DNA of 64,000 nucleotides from Palsa-872 sp036495195 (GTDB lineage: Bacteria > Chloroflexota > Dormibacteria > Dormibacterales > Dormibacteraceae), in the NCBI GenBank assembly GCA_036495195.1, contig DASXNH010000048.1:1-64000 (forward strand). Reading direction: 5' to 3'. The position numbers were made by a program, and so were the translations under genes. Position 1 is the stretch's first letter, and the number at the start of each line of letters is the position of its first letter. Below are positions 8,966-18,025 of the stretch, in pieces. The notes under the pieces are model-generated. The model had not been told where the DNA came from and ran no database searches. It worked only from the letters and a program-made list of their open reading frames with translations.

Positions 8966-10107
8966 TTGGCCTCCTTGGACGCGGTGGAGCGGAGCGGGCT
9001 GCGCTCCGGGGAGCTCGGATAGGCGACGTCATGCAACCTCTGGGCCGCCTTCAGCAGCTCGGCCTCCCCGCCGGCTGAGCTGTGGAGAGCGCTCTCTGCC
9101 TCGGCGAGGTCCGCGGCGAGCTCCGGCGCGCGAATCCACAGAGCGTTCCAAAAGCGCTCACGTGGTTTCAAAGGTAGGCCCGTTCGGGCTGCCACCGCTC
9201 GCTCGCTGGCGGTGGCGAGCACCCCGAGGGTGACCGCGCGAGCGCCGGCGCGGCGCAGGAGCTCGCCCACCGCCACCGCCCATTCGGCGTCGGCCCTGGC
9301 GGTTTCCACCCGCCTCGGAACCAGAGGACCGAAGCCGCGGCCGCGAAGGAGCAGGCCGGCGAACACCACGACGAGCAGCCACATGATCCCGGCTCCCCAC
9401 GGCGTCAGCAACCAGGCTTGCGGGGACAGGTCGCTGAAGGTGAGCCCGTGGTGGTACTCGTCGAAAGCGACTGTGCCCCGATCGGTGCCCAGGAGATCGG
9501 CAAGCAACCGACCGTTGTCCCGCTTTTCCAAATATCCGTTGCAGATCACCAGGGGGTCGGCCAGGACGACAACTCGCCCGCTTCCGAGGGAGCTCATGAA
9601 GCCCAACGCGTCGCCGCCAGGTGAACGCAGGATCGCCACCTGGTTGCTGGCGGGGTCGAGCGGAATGACGGCGTCGCCTCCTGCCACGGTGGTCACTCCG
9701 CCGAGGACAGGTTCCCCGGTGTCGGTCCTGCCGTCGACCAGGCCGTTGATGCGAGTGACCCCAAATGCGCGATCCAGCTCGGGGTCGCCTTTCTCCGACG
9801 CATAGACCAGGACTCCGCCCGAACGCACCCATGCGGCGGTCTGGCCGGCCTCGTCGGCGGTGAACGGGCTGGTGGGGGTGAACACGAACATGAGGCTGTT
9901 CCCCGACGGTGGTGTGAATGACCCGGCGACCTCGACGGTGGGGTGCCCCATCGCCTGAGCGAACAGGACGGCCGCCGAGGTGCCGTCGGACGCGTCGCTG
10001 GTGGACCTGTGTTCGGGCGAGCCCTGTGACGGCTGGAGCCAGTAAGCCAGTCCCGCCATCGCCACTGACAGGACCACGGCCAGGAACCACCCGCGTGCTC
10101 CCCTCAT
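8962..10107 (-). CDS. DUF4350 membrane-anchored protein
   Basis: A 381-residue protein with one N-terminal membrane anchor (residues about 7-23), an extracytoplasmic domain of DUF4350 type (DASDGTSAAVLFAQAMGH, SGGVLVYASEKG, GRVVVLADPLVICNGYL) and a second membrane segment near residue 235 (WGAGIMWLLVVVFAGLLLRG), followed by a cytosolic helical tail. The middle resembles a GATase-like or IFT52-like fold, as described for the family. It sits between DUF4129 and MoxR with ATGA overlaps at both ends, the standard context. Function is not known. Confidence 0.8.
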   Translation of the reverse strand: MRGARGWFLAVVLSVAMAGLAYWLQPSQGSPEHRSTSDASDGTSAAVLFAQAMGHPTVEVAGSFTPPSGNSLMFVFTPTSPFTADEAGQTAAWVRSGGVLVYASEKGDPELDRAFGVTRINGLVDGRTDTGEPVLGGVTTVAGGDAVIPLDPASNQVAILRSPGGDALGFMSSLGSGRVVVLADPLVICNGYLEKRDNGRLLADLLGTDRGTVAFDEYHHGLTFSDLSPQAWLLTPWGAGIMWLLVVVFAGLLLRGRGFGPLVPRRVETARADAEWAVAVGELLRRAGARAVTLGVLATASERAVAARTGLPLKPRERFWNALWIRAPELAADLAEAESALHSSAGGEAELLKAAQRLHDVAYPSSPERSPLRSTASKEAK

Positions 10108-11027
10108 GCGGCCAGGTCCTTGGGCTGCCGGAAGGGAGCCGCGACCTGCACAGCACGCCGGTAGGTCTCGCGGTCAACGTCCCGGCCGCCGTACACCGCC
10201 GCTTCGAAGGGAGCCAGCAGCGGGCGCAGGCTCGCTGGATCGGGGGCGTGCTTGAAGATCTCGCGCACGGTCAGCGGGCTGCCCTCCCAGGTTCGTTCGC
10301 CGGTGAGAGTCGCGGCGACGCCCGCGCACAGCGCACGGATTGCCGCAACTCGATCGCCGGCGGCCGCGAGCCGGTCCGCTTCCGCGAAGTAGTCGGCCGG
10401 CGCCCGAGGCCCGGTCGGGCCCGTGGCGGCGGAGCCCTCCTTCATACGGCCGCGGGTCGAGCTGAATATCAGCGCCGCCACGACCGCCACCAGCACCGCG
10501 CCCAGAAGGTAGTAAACAAAGTCGGGAAGCGGCAGAGAGCCCAATTCACGTCGAAAGATGTTCAGAAGATCGTTGATCCGTGCGCTGACCCAGTGACGGA
10601 GCCGGTCGAGCAAGGTCTCCGGTTGGTGCAGCGCGTCGTACCTGTGCATCGCCATCACGCCATGCAGTCGCTGCTGAACCTGGGATGGCTCCGATGTGTC
10701 CGCCGGGTGATCAAGAGCGTCGAGCAGAGCCTGCAGCCTGTCGGTGGCATCCGCGAAGTCCGGCGGGCTGCCTTCCAGGTCGGAGATGATCTCGGGCTGC
10801 GTCTGCCCGGTACCGTTCTTGAGCGTCGTCACGGCTTGCTGAGCGATGGTCGTGTCACCTGGCTGAGCGCCATGCACCAGCGACAGGGTGTCCTGCACCG
10901 CCTGCCGGTAGGCAGCCGCGCTCGCAGCGTCGGCAGCGGCCGGTGCCCCAAGGACATAGGTGAGCGCGAGGGCCAGCGATCCGACCGCGAGAATGCGCGC
11001 GATCGAGCGCGCGATTGGCGTCCTCAC
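10104..11027 (-). CDS. DUF4129 domain protein
   Basis: A 307-residue secreted or membrane protein: signal-like segment at residues 8-30, a helical extracytoplasmic part, one membrane segment (FVYYLLGAVLVAVVAALIF, about residues 165-185) and a C-terminal DUF4129 domain (APADYFAEADRLAAAGDRVA, ERTWEGSPLTVREIF, YGGRDVDRETYRRAV). I start at GTG 11025-11027, which overlaps the previous stop as GTGA. A domain of this type is often fused to transglutaminase; here it stands alone. Its role in the MoxR/DUF58 module is unknown. Confidence 0.78.
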   Translation of the reverse strand: MRTPIARSIARILAVGSLALALTYVLGAPAAADAASAAAYRQAVQDTLSLVHGAQPGDTTIAQQAVTTLKNGTGQTQPEIISDLEGSPPDFADATDRLQALLDALDHPADTSEPSQVQQRLHGVMAMHRYDALHQPETLLDRLRHWVSARINDLLNIFRRELGSLPLPDFVYYLLGAVLVAVVAALIFSSTRGRMKEGSAATGPTGPRAPADYFAEADRLAAAGDRVAAIRALCAGVAATLTGERTWEGSPLTVREIFKHAPDPASLRPLLAPFEAAVYGGRDVDRETYRRAVQVAAPFRQPKDLAA

Positions 11028-11860
11028 GCGGCCGGGGGCGGAGCGCCGATGCGCTGAGCGAGCTGGAACAGATCGAGGCCTTCTCGCCGCACACGCAGAT
11101 CGAAGTACATGAGCACCGTGGCGATCTGGAGGATCGGGGCGACCAGGGAGCTCACGACGATACCTGTCGCCTCCGATATCGCAAGGCTGAGGTAGGAGGA
11201 GAGCACTGCTTGCAATAGAAGCTGTCCCAGAAATAGAAAGGCTTGCAGGGCTGAGGCCACCACCTCGATGAGGATGTACATCAGGAAAAGAATCAAAAAG
11301 GTGCGCCACCACCGGCCCTCGATCAGGCGCCAGCTCCGACCCAACGCCGCACCCAGCCCGATGTTTTCGACGAACATCGCGGGCATCCACAGGATCCATC
11401 GGACGCCGATCCAGATCCACAACGGAAACACGCAGAAAAGTAAGGCCATGCCGCTCAGCAGCAGGAAATAGCCGAGGATGTGAAAGTATCGGCGCAAGGC
11501 AGCTCGGAGCGCGCCCCAGAACGTGACTGGCCGCCCGAGCGCGGATTCGCAAGCCGCATACGTGACTGAGCCGTAGAGCAAGGGGTAAAGCGCGATTGCG
11601 ATCACGAAGAAGACTGCCAACGAAGCGAGGGTCGGACCCAGATCCGGGGGCTGAGTTGAGGCGGTCTGCAGGGCCAGGTTGTTGAACAGCGTGTAGAAGC
11701 TGAAGCCGGCGCTGGCCGCGAGCGGGAGCGACAGGATGACCGAGATGCCGGCGAACAAAAAGAAATGACGCCGGTACATCCGGAATGTCTCATCCAGGAG
11801 GTCACCTATCTCGAGGGGACGCAGGCGAAGCGGAGCTGGAGCGCTCAATGTGCGAGCCAT
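11024..11860 (-). CDS. Polytopic membrane protein (glycerophosphodiesterase membrane-domain-like)
   Basis: A 278-residue protein with a short cytosolic start (RLRPLEIGDLLDETFRMYRR) and about six membrane segments. The LEIGDLLDETFRMYRRHF opening is typical of proteins related to the membrane domain of glycerophosphoryl diester phosphodiesterases, which are common upstream of DUF4129 genes in Actinobacteria. No catalytic residues are visible. The ATG at 11860 follows a GGGGGCG purine run. First gene of the five-gene operon ending with DUF58; divergent from the receiver gene at 11972. Confidence 0.7.
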   Translation of the reverse strand: MARTLSAPAPLRLRPLEIGDLLDETFRMYRRHFFLFAGISVILSLPLAASAGFSFYTLFNNLALQTASTQPPDLGPTLASLAVFFVIAIALYPLLYGSVTYAACESALGRPVTFWGALRAALRRYFHILGYFLLLSGMALLFCVFPLWIWIGVRWILWMPAMFVENIGLGAALGRSWRLIEGRWWRTFLILFLMYILIEVVASALQAFLFLGQLLLQAVLSSYLSLAISEATGIVVSSLVAPILQIATVLMYFDLRVRREGLDLFQLAQRIGAPPPAA

Positions 11861-11971
11861 TGTCGCCCCCCGGACGAGTTTCTTCGCCCGATTGAGCGTT
11901 CTCCAATCAGGGCTCACCCCGTCATGAATGCCGGCGGCTGAGCCTGTCGTAGGCTCTGCAACGGGGGTGAT

Positions 11972-12370
11972 GTGACTAAAAGCTCGCCGGGTCGGCGCGA
12001 GCACGTACATGTCCTGTTCGTCGAGGACGATAGGTCTGTCGCGCAGATGTACAGGCTGAAACTCGAGCTCGATGGTTACCAGGTCGACGTTGCGACGGAC
12101 GGAGAGATGGCGGTCGAGATGGCCAGGCGCGACCTACCCGACATCATCTTCCTGGACATCCGCCTGCCCAAGCTCGACGGTTTCGGCGTCCTCGAAGCCC
12201 TGCGCGCAAACGCGAAGACCAAGAAAACCCGCGTCGTGATCCTCTCCAACTACAGCCGCAGGGAGATGAGCGACCGAGTCGCCAGGCTCGGAATCCTGGA
12301 CTACCTGGTCAAGACGGAAACCACCCCGGCCAGGCTGACTGCGGGCCTCGACCGCTGGCTGAGCTCATAG
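11972..12370 (+). CDS. Single-domain response regulator
   Basis: A 132-residue lone receiver domain. It has the acidic pair in LFVEDDRSVAQMY, the phospho-accepting Asp in IIFLDIRLPKLDGFG, the Ser in VVILSNYSR and the Lys in DYLVKTETT. There is no output domain. It starts at GTG 11972 behind a GGGGGTGA run. No kinase is adjacent: it lies between an unrelated membrane operon and clpC, so its partner is unknown. Confidence 0.85.
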   Translation: MTKSSPGRREHVHVLFVEDDRSVAQMYRLKLELDGYQVDVATDGEMAVEMARRDLPDIIFLDIRLPKLDGFGVLEALRANAKTKKTRVVILSNYSRREMSDRVARLGILDYLVKTETTPARLTAGLDRWLSS

Positions 12371-12394
12371 CGAAAGCCCCAACGCCGGCAGCCC

Positions 12395-12437
12395 CGCGGC
12401 GATGGCCGGTAAGGCAAGGCCCAACCTCATCGCCGCG
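12395..12437. terminator. Candidate bidirectional hairpin between convergent genes
   Basis: A perfect 10-base inverted repeat, CGCGGCGATG (12395-12404) and CATCGCCGCG (12428-12437), with a 23-base loop lies between the converging receiver gene and clpC. It has no T-run on either side, so it is not a classical intrinsic terminator; it may still separate the two transcripts. Confidence 0.4.
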
Positions 12438-12472
12438 TGGGCGCGCAAGGCACGGCCGACGAAGATTCCGAG

Positions 12473-14968
12473 CTAGGGCTTGGCGGCCGCCGCGGCCGGC
12501 TCCTTGTGCCTGTGCTTCACCGGCGTGAACTTCAGCCCGTCTTCGCCCTCGACGTCGATCTGCACGGTGTCGCCACGCGAGATCTTGCCACGCAGCAGGT
12601 GCTCGGACAGCTGGTCCTCGATCCTGCTCGTGATCACGCGCCGCAGCGGCCGCGCGCCGTAAACGCGGTCGTAGCCCTCCTTGGCGAGCAGATCCTTGGC
12701 CGCGTCAGTGACCTCGATGACGATCTGCTGCTCGACCAGGTGCTTGCTCAGCTTGTTCAACTGGAGGTCGACGATCTCCCGGATCTGAGCAGTGGTCAGG
12801 CTCTTGAAAACAACCACGGCATCGACACGGTTGAGGAACTCTGGGCGGAACATCCGCTTCAGCTCCTCGTCGATCTTCTCCTTCGTGTTCTTGTGGCGCC
12901 GCTCGGCCTCGCCGGCCTCATCGACCACCGCGGGCTGGAAACCGAGCGAAGTCCCCGCCTGGTTCACGTCGCGAATGCCCAGGTTGGAGGTCATGATGAT
13001 CACGGTGTTGGCGAAGTTGACCACCTTGCCTTTCGCGTCGCTGAGTCGCCCATCCTCGAGGATCTGCAGCAGCATGTTGAACACCTCGGGGTGCGCCTTC
13101 TCGATCTCGTCGAACAGAATCACCGAGTAAGGCCTGCGCCTCACCGCCTCGGTGAGCTGGCCACCCTCGTCGTAGCCGACATAGCCCGGAGGCGAGCCGA
13201 CCAGACGCGCGGTCGTGTGGCGCTCCATGAACTCGGACATGTCGAGCTTGATAAGGGAGTCCTCCGAGTCGAATAGGTACTCGGCAAGCGCTCGCGCCAG
13301 CTCCGTCTTTCCGATTCCAGTCGGGCCCAAGAAGATGAACGACCCGATCGGACGGCGTGGGTCCTTCAGTCCGGCGCGCGCCCGTCTGACGGCCTGCGAG
13401 ACGGTCTTTATGGCCTCGTCCTGGCCGACCATCCTCTTGTGAATCTCCTCTTCCATTCGCAGTAGACGCGAGGTCTCTTCCTCGACGAGGCGAGAAACCG
13501 GAACGCCAGTCCACGCGGCCACGATCTGAGCGATGTGCTCCTCGTTGACGTCAGGGACTGTCTCGCCCAGCTTGTCGCGCCACGCCGCCTCTTTGACCGC
13601 AAGCTTGTCCTGGAGCTTCTTGACCTTGTCGCGGACGCTGGCCGCGGCCTCGAAGTCCTGCTTGTTGACCGACTCATCCTGGTCGGTGCGGTGCTTCTTG
13701 ATTTCCTTCTGCAGCTCTTTCAGGTCGTCGGGCGTCGTCGTGAGCTTCATGCGCACGCGCGCCGATGCCTCGTCGATGAGGTCGATCGCTTTGTCGGGAA
13801 GCGCGCGATCGCTGACGTAGCGGTCGCTCAGGACGGCTGCGGCATGAACTGCCGAGTCAGTGATGGTGACCCTGTGGTGCTTCTCGTAGAGCGACTTGAC
13901 TCCGTTGAGGATGTCGATGGTCTCGGCCAGGCTCGGCTGGTCGACGAACACCGGCTGGAAGCGGCGCTCGAGCGCGGCGTCCTTCTCGATGTACTTGCGG
14001 TACTCATTGAGCGTGGTCGCGCCGATGCACTGGATCTCGCCCCGGGCCAATGCTGGCTTGAGGATGTTGGCTGCATCGATCGCGCCTTCCGCCGCGCCCG
14101 CCCCGACCAGCGTGTGCAGCTCGTCGATGAACAGCACGACCTCGCGGCTGGACCGGATCTCATCGAGGATCTTCTTCAAGCGCTCCTCGAACTCGCCTCG
14201 GTACTTCGTACCGGCGACGAGCGCGCCCATGTCGAGCGTGAGCACGCGCTTGTGCTGCAGCGACTCGGGCACGTTGCCGAGGTTGATCTGCTGCGCCAGT
14301 CCCTCCGCGATCGCGGTCTTGCCGACGCCCGGCTCGCCGATGAGGGCGGGATTGTTCTTGGTCCTCCGGCTCAGGATCTGGATCACGCGCTCGATCTCCA
14401 TCTCGCGGCCGATGACCGGATCGAGTTGATTGCGACGCGCGAGCTCAGTCAGATCGCGACCGAACTGGTCGAGCAGCGGAGTCTTCGACGGCTTCTTGGG
14501 GGCCGGCTCAGCCTCAGTCTCAGCGCTCGAGTCGTGAAGCAAGCGCTCGATCTCCGAGCGAACCTTCTCCAGGGTCGCGCCAAGGTCCTCGAGCACGTGA
14601 GCCGCGATGCCCTCGCCTTCGATCAGCAGTCCGAGCAAAAGGTGCTCGGTGCCGACGTAGTTGTGGCCCATGCGACGCGCTTCCTCGAAGGAGATCTCGA
14701 TCACCTTCTTGACGCGCGAGGTCGGAATGATCTGCTGGATGATGATCCGCTCGTTCCGACCGAGGACCGACTCGATCGTCTGGCGGACCTTGCCGATTTC
14801 CACGCCAAGGTTGTTCAGAACCTTGGCGGCGAGGCCTTCGCCTTCGCGCAGCAAGCCCAGGAGCAGGTGCTCCGTTCCGATATAGCTGTGATGCGATCGT
14901 TCTGCTTCTTCTTGGGCGAGCGTCAGGACTTTCTTAGCCCGCTCAGTGAATCGTTCAAAGGGATACAA
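12473..14968 (-). CDS. clpC: ATP-dependent Clp protease ATP-binding subunit ClpC
   Basis: Hexameric unfoldase that feeds ClpP. The 831-residue protein has two N-terminal Clp repeats (SHHSYIGTEHLLLGLLREGE and NYVGTEHLLLGLLIEGE), AAA domain 1 with Walker A GEPGVGKTAIAEG, a UVR-containing middle domain (residues about 410-450), AAA domain 2 with GPTGIGKTELARALA and the C-terminal ClpB D2-small domain. The UVR region and length distinguish ClpC from ClpB and ClpA. It begins at TTG 14968, five bases after AGGAGGAA. Placed alone, not with ctsR/mcsAB. The upstream region carries a tandem repeat that may be its operator. Confidence 0.95.
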   Translation of the reverse strand: MYPFERFTERAKKVLTLAQEEAERSHHSYIGTEHLLLGLLREGEGLAAKVLNNLGVEIGKVRQTIESVLGRNERIIIQQIIPTSRVKKVIEISFEEARRMGHNYVGTEHLLLGLLIEGEGIAAHVLEDLGATLEKVRSEIERLLHDSSAETEAEPAPKKPSKTPLLDQFGRDLTELARRNQLDPVIGREMEIERVIQILSRRTKNNPALIGEPGVGKTAIAEGLAQQINLGNVPESLQHKRVLTLDMGALVAGTKYRGEFEERLKKILDEIRSSREVVLFIDELHTLVGAGAAEGAIDAANILKPALARGEIQCIGATTLNEYRKYIEKDAALERRFQPVFVDQPSLAETIDILNGVKSLYEKHHRVTITDSAVHAAAVLSDRYVSDRALPDKAIDLIDEASARVRMKLTTTPDDLKELQKEIKKHRTDQDESVNKQDFEAAASVRDKVKKLQDKLAVKEAAWRDKLGETVPDVNEEHIAQIVAAWTGVPVSRLVEEETSRLLRMEEEIHKRMVGQDEAIKTVSQAVRRARAGLKDPRRPIGSFIFLGPTGIGKTELARALAEYLFDSEDSLIKLDMSEFMERHTTARLVGSPPGYVGYDEGGQLTEAVRRRPYSVILFDEIEKAHPEVFNMLLQILEDGRLSDAKGKVVNFANTVIIMTSNLGIRDVNQAGTSLGFQPAVVDEAGEAERRHKNTKEKIDEELKRMFRPEFLNRVDAVVVFKSLTTAQIREIVDLQLNKLSKHLVEQQIVIEVTDAAKDLLAKEGYDRVYGARPLRRVITSRIEDQLSEHLLRGKISRGDTVQIDVEGEDGLKFTPVKHRHKEPAAAAAKP

Positions 14969-15031
14969 GGTCTTCCTCCTGGACTACGACCTGCTTAGGG
15001 TGGGGCCAGCACCTCCTCGATCTGTTGCTAG

Positions 15032-15061
15032 GGTACCGGTTGGTACCGCTTCCCTAATATA
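15032..15061 (-). promoter_or_regulatory. clpC promoter with tandem heptamer operator candidate
   Basis: On the minus strand TATATT (15061-15056) is a good -10 for clpC. Immediately downstream, over the expected transcription start, the heptamer CGGTACC occurs twice with a 10-base period (15048-15042 and 15038-15032). Two same-face direct heptamers at a heat-shock-type gene resemble the layout of CtsR sites, but the sequence is not the CtsR consensus. The same AT-rich core could also serve the divergent plus-strand gene at 15091. Confidence 0.45.
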
Positions 15062-15090
15062 ACGAACAACCCAGCCGGCGGAATCCCCTG

Positions 15091-16704
15091 GTGGAGGCAC
15101 TATTGAGGCGGCTGATTGTGCGCCTCGGCGGTTTCCTCCCCGCGACGATCGCACTGGCCCTCCCCACCGTCTTCATTCCTGTCGCCGTCGACTCCTACAT
15201 CCTGCCTCGGGCAGCCGTCGTCATCGCCGGTGCGGGCCTTGGCTGCGGCCTGGGTTGGCTTCTCCCTGGGGGGCCAACCCTGGGCCGGTTACGTCTGCCT
15301 CTGATCGCCGCCGCCGTCGCCGCCCTCCTGGCCTTTGCCTTCTCGATTTCGTGGCCGCTGAGCTTGGAAGGCTCATATACCCGCTACGAGTCGCTTCCAA
15401 TCAGGCTCGCCTACCTGGGCTTGCTGGCGGCGCCGGTCTCGCTGCTGCGGGATCAAGCGTCGCGAGAGCGGGTGATTACGGCATTTGTCACCGGCACCTC
15501 GATCGCATCGGTTCAAGCGCTCGCTCAGGCAGTTCTACTGCTCAACCACAGCATCGACTACCGCCCCGACGGCAATCTCGGAAACGCCAACCTGCTCGGC
15601 GCGTTGCTGGCGATGGCGATACCCCTCGCTTTCGCTCGGGGGCTGCGCGCCAGCAGGTTCGGCCTGCTCTGGTGGGCGGCCCTGGTGCTGATGGTAGGCG
15701 CGCTCGTGGCGACGACCTCGCGCAGCGGCGGACTGGGCGCGGTGGCCGGTTGTCTGGCTGTGATCGTGTTCATGCTCAGGGGCAGAAGGGCCGTCATGGG
15801 CGCCGCCGTGACTGTCGCGATCGTCGCGGCGGGCCTGGTGCTGATCGTCGCCTCGCCTCTGCGACTGCTCAACGACGACCCTGGGCCCGCGCGTCTTCAC
15901 CTGTGGTCGGATGCGATTCGCATGATCGCCGCGCGGCCGCTCACCGGCTGGGGTGAGGACGCGACAGGCATCGTCTACGGCCGGTTTCTGAGTGGAGACT
16001 GGGCGCCCGAGGTCGACCGTGCCCACTCTGGTCCACTCGACATCGCGGCCACGCAGGGCGTCATCGGTCTCGCCGCCTTGGCCTGGGTGCTGCTCACGCT
16101 GTTCCGCGGCTTCTGGCGCTGGCGTTTCGTGGGCTCGGTCGGGCCCCTCGCCGCGGCCTGCATCGGCTACAGCCTCTGGGTGCTGTTCAACTTCGACTGG
16201 CTCCCGGCCACGGGTGCCTTCTGGCTGCTGGCCGGAACCGCCTGGTCGGGCGTGAGGGCAGCCGAGGGTGAGGCCGGCCTCGATGTGCGCGCCGCCCACG
16301 CGCCCTCCTCGACGCGCAGCGCGGCAGGCGCCCTCGTGGCGGCGGCGCTCGCGGCTGCCGTGGTCTGGCTCGGCGCGATGCCTGTGCTCGCCGATGTCTG
16401 GTACTACAGAAGCCGGCTGGACCTGTCGGTCATCGTCGATCCTCTGCAAAGCCGCTACCACTGGGCGCTGGGCCAAGGACTGGTCGCGGCCGGGTCGACG
16501 ACCCGCGGGCTGACCCAGCTGCAGCTGGCCGCAGAGCTGGGTGAGACCGATCCTCAGCTGTACGTGGACCTTGGCGACACCCAGCAGCGGCTGGGCCATT
16601 CCGCCCAGGCGCAGGCCGCCTACCGGATGGCCACCGTCATCGATCCGTATTTCCGCCCGGCGAGGGACCGGTTGGCGGGCAGAGGCGTGCCACCCCTGGG
16701 CTGA
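15091..16704 (+). CDS. O-antigen ligase/polymerase-like membrane protein with TPR tail
   Basis: A 537-residue protein with 11-12 predicted membrane segments across residues 10-440 and a C-terminal TPR-like domain (about 450-537: LQLAAELGETDPQLYVDLGD, QAAYRMATVIDPYFRPARDR). The Wzy/WaaL-type signature is the segment around residues 265-320 (SDAIRMIAARPLTGWGEDA, RAHSGPLDIAATQGVIGLAA) in the large periplasmic loop. Such proteins join or polymerise surface glycans or glycosylate pilins. The nearest glycan genes in this window start 13 kb away, so partners are unclear. It is divergent from clpC and converges on the S1 gene. Confidence 0.8.
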   Translation: MEALLRRLIVRLGGFLPATIALALPTVFIPVAVDSYILPRAAVVIAGAGLGCGLGWLLPGGPTLGRLRLPLIAAAVAALLAFAFSISWPLSLEGSYTRYESLPIRLAYLGLLAAPVSLLRDQASRERVITAFVTGTSIASVQALAQAVLLLNHSIDYRPDGNLGNANLLGALLAMAIPLAFARGLRASRFGLLWWAALVLMVGALVATTSRSGGLGAVAGCLAVIVFMLRGRRAVMGAAVTVAIVAAGLVLIVASPLRLLNDDPGPARLHLWSDAIRMIAARPLTGWGEDATGIVYGRFLSGDWAPEVDRAHSGPLDIAATQGVIGLAALAWVLLTLFRGFWRWRFVGSVGPLAAACIGYSLWVLFNFDWLPATGAFWLLAGTAWSGVRAAEGEAGLDVRAAHAPSSTRSAAGALVAAALAAAVVWLGAMPVLADVWYYRSRLDLSVIVDPLQSRYHWALGQGLVAAGSTTRGLTQLQLAAELGETDPQLYVDLGDTQQRLGHSAQAQAAYRMATVIDPYFRPARDRLAGRGVPPLG

Positions 16705-16736
16705 CCGTGACGCCGGCTACGCCGCCGCGAATCCGG

Positions 16737-17933
16737 CTAGGACTCGTCCTCCACGTCTTCGTACTCGTCGGCCCGCTGCTCGGTCCGCGCCGCCACGAGG
16801 TTGGCCGGCGGAGCCGACAGCTGCTTCAGGCTGAGCGAGATCCTCCGCCTCGCGGTGTCGATCCCGATCACCTTCACCTGCAGCGTCTCCCCCACCTTGA
16901 GCACGTCTTCGGTGCGCTCCACGTGATCCCACGAGAGCTCGGAGATATGCAGAAGCCCTTCGATGCCGGCCATGATCTGCAGGAAGGCGCCGTACTTCTT
17001 GGTCTTGGTGACCTGGCCCTCGACGATCGACCCGATGGGCATCGACTGGACCAGCTTCTCCCAGGGGTCCTGCTGGAGCTGCCGAAGCGAAAGCGAGATG
17101 CGGGTCTGCTCGGGGTCGAGCTTGATCACCTTGACGGTGACCTCGTCTCCAAGCTGGAGGACGTCGGTCACCTTGGACACGCGGTCCCACGAGAGTTCTG
17201 AGATGTGGATGAGCCCATCGGCGCCGCCGATGTCGACGAAAGCCCCATAGCTGGTGATGCCCGAAACGGTGCCCTTGACCGTCGTGCCCGTCAGCAGCCG
17301 GCTGAACAGGTCCTCGCGCTTGCGCGCGCGATCCTCGTCCTCGGCCGCCTTCTGGCTGACGATCAGACGGTTGCGCTTGCGGTTGACCTCCAGGATCTTG
17401 ACCGGTATTCGCTGGCCCACCAGAGACTCCAGGCTGCCGGCGTAAGCCCGCGCCACCTGGCTGGAAGGCAGGAATCCGCGCAGGCCCAGGACGTTGACGA
17501 TCAGGCCGCCCTTGTTCTGCTCCCGGACGTCGGCTTCGATGACCGAGCCGTCGGTCTGCTTCTCGGCGGCGACGATCCACGTGGTTTCCGCGCGCGCCCG
17601 TCGAAGGCTGAGGACGACGTTGCCCTCCTCGTTCTCGGGCTGCAGGACATAGACCTTGATCTGGTCTCCAGGCTCGAGGCCGACGGAATCGGCCTCGCCG
17701 CGAAGCCCCAGCTCCTTGCTCGAGATGACACCCTCAGCTTTCGCACCGATGTCGACGAGAACCTCATCGGCATCGACCCGGACCACGATTCCATCCACGA
17801 TGTCGCCGTGGTTTGGAGTCTTGAAGGCCTCCGATTCGTAATGGAGGTAGTCCTCCATCGTCATCGGTTTGGATGAGTCTCTTTCGGTGGCCTCCTCTTG
17901 CTCAGTCAGGACAGCACCGGACTCATTGGACAA
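16737..17933 (-). CDS. S1 RNA-binding domain protein (bS1-like)
   Basis: A 398-residue protein with four S1 OB-fold repeats: residues about 42-110 (GDIVDGIVVRVDADEVLVDI), 127-195, 213-283 (GTTVKGTVSGITSYGAFVDI, ISELSWDRVSKV) and 300-370 (GSIVEGQVTKTKKYGAFLQI, ISELSWDHVERT). This four-domain layout is the Gram-positive/Actinobacterial form of ribosomal protein S1 and may be the bS1 homologue. It ends in an acidic tail. Start is TTG 17933, eight bases after AGGGGGA. Expected to bind mRNA at translation initiation. Confidence 0.87.
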   Translation of the reverse strand: MSNESGAVLTEQEEATERDSSKPMTMEDYLHYESEAFKTPNHGDIVDGIVVRVDADEVLVDIGAKAEGVISSKELGLRGEADSVGLEPGDQIKVYVLQPENEEGNVVLSLRRARAETTWIVAAEKQTDGSVIEADVREQNKGGLIVNVLGLRGFLPSSQVARAYAGSLESLVGQRIPVKILEVNRKRNRLIVSQKAAEDEDRARKREDLFSRLLTGTTVKGTVSGITSYGAFVDIGGADGLIHISELSWDRVSKVTDVLQLGDEVTVKVIKLDPEQTRISLSLRQLQQDPWEKLVQSMPIGSIVEGQVTKTKKYGAFLQIMAGIEGLLHISELSWDHVERTEDVLKVGETLQVKVIGIDTARRRISLSLKQLSAPPANLVAARTEQRADEYEDVEDES

Positions 17934-18025
17934 CGCGCATTCCCCCTAAGGTTTATTGGTGTGGTGTTGGTCGTCAAATCGGCCTCCGCCAGTAACGACC
18001 TGCAATTGTACCGCAGAAATCCGAC

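Noticed and set aside
13535..14998. 487-codon plus-strand open frame opposite clpC
   Set aside because: Shadow of ClpC; composition follows the reverse complement of conserved ClpC blocks.
14969..15090. CIRCE, HspR (HAIR) or CtsR operator at clpC
   Set aside because: None of the known consensus sequences is present; only the unrelated CGGTACC pair is found.
15535..16599. 354-codon minus-strand open frame
   Set aside because: Shadow of the O-antigen-ligase-like gene; the plus strand has coherent membrane segments and a TPR tail.
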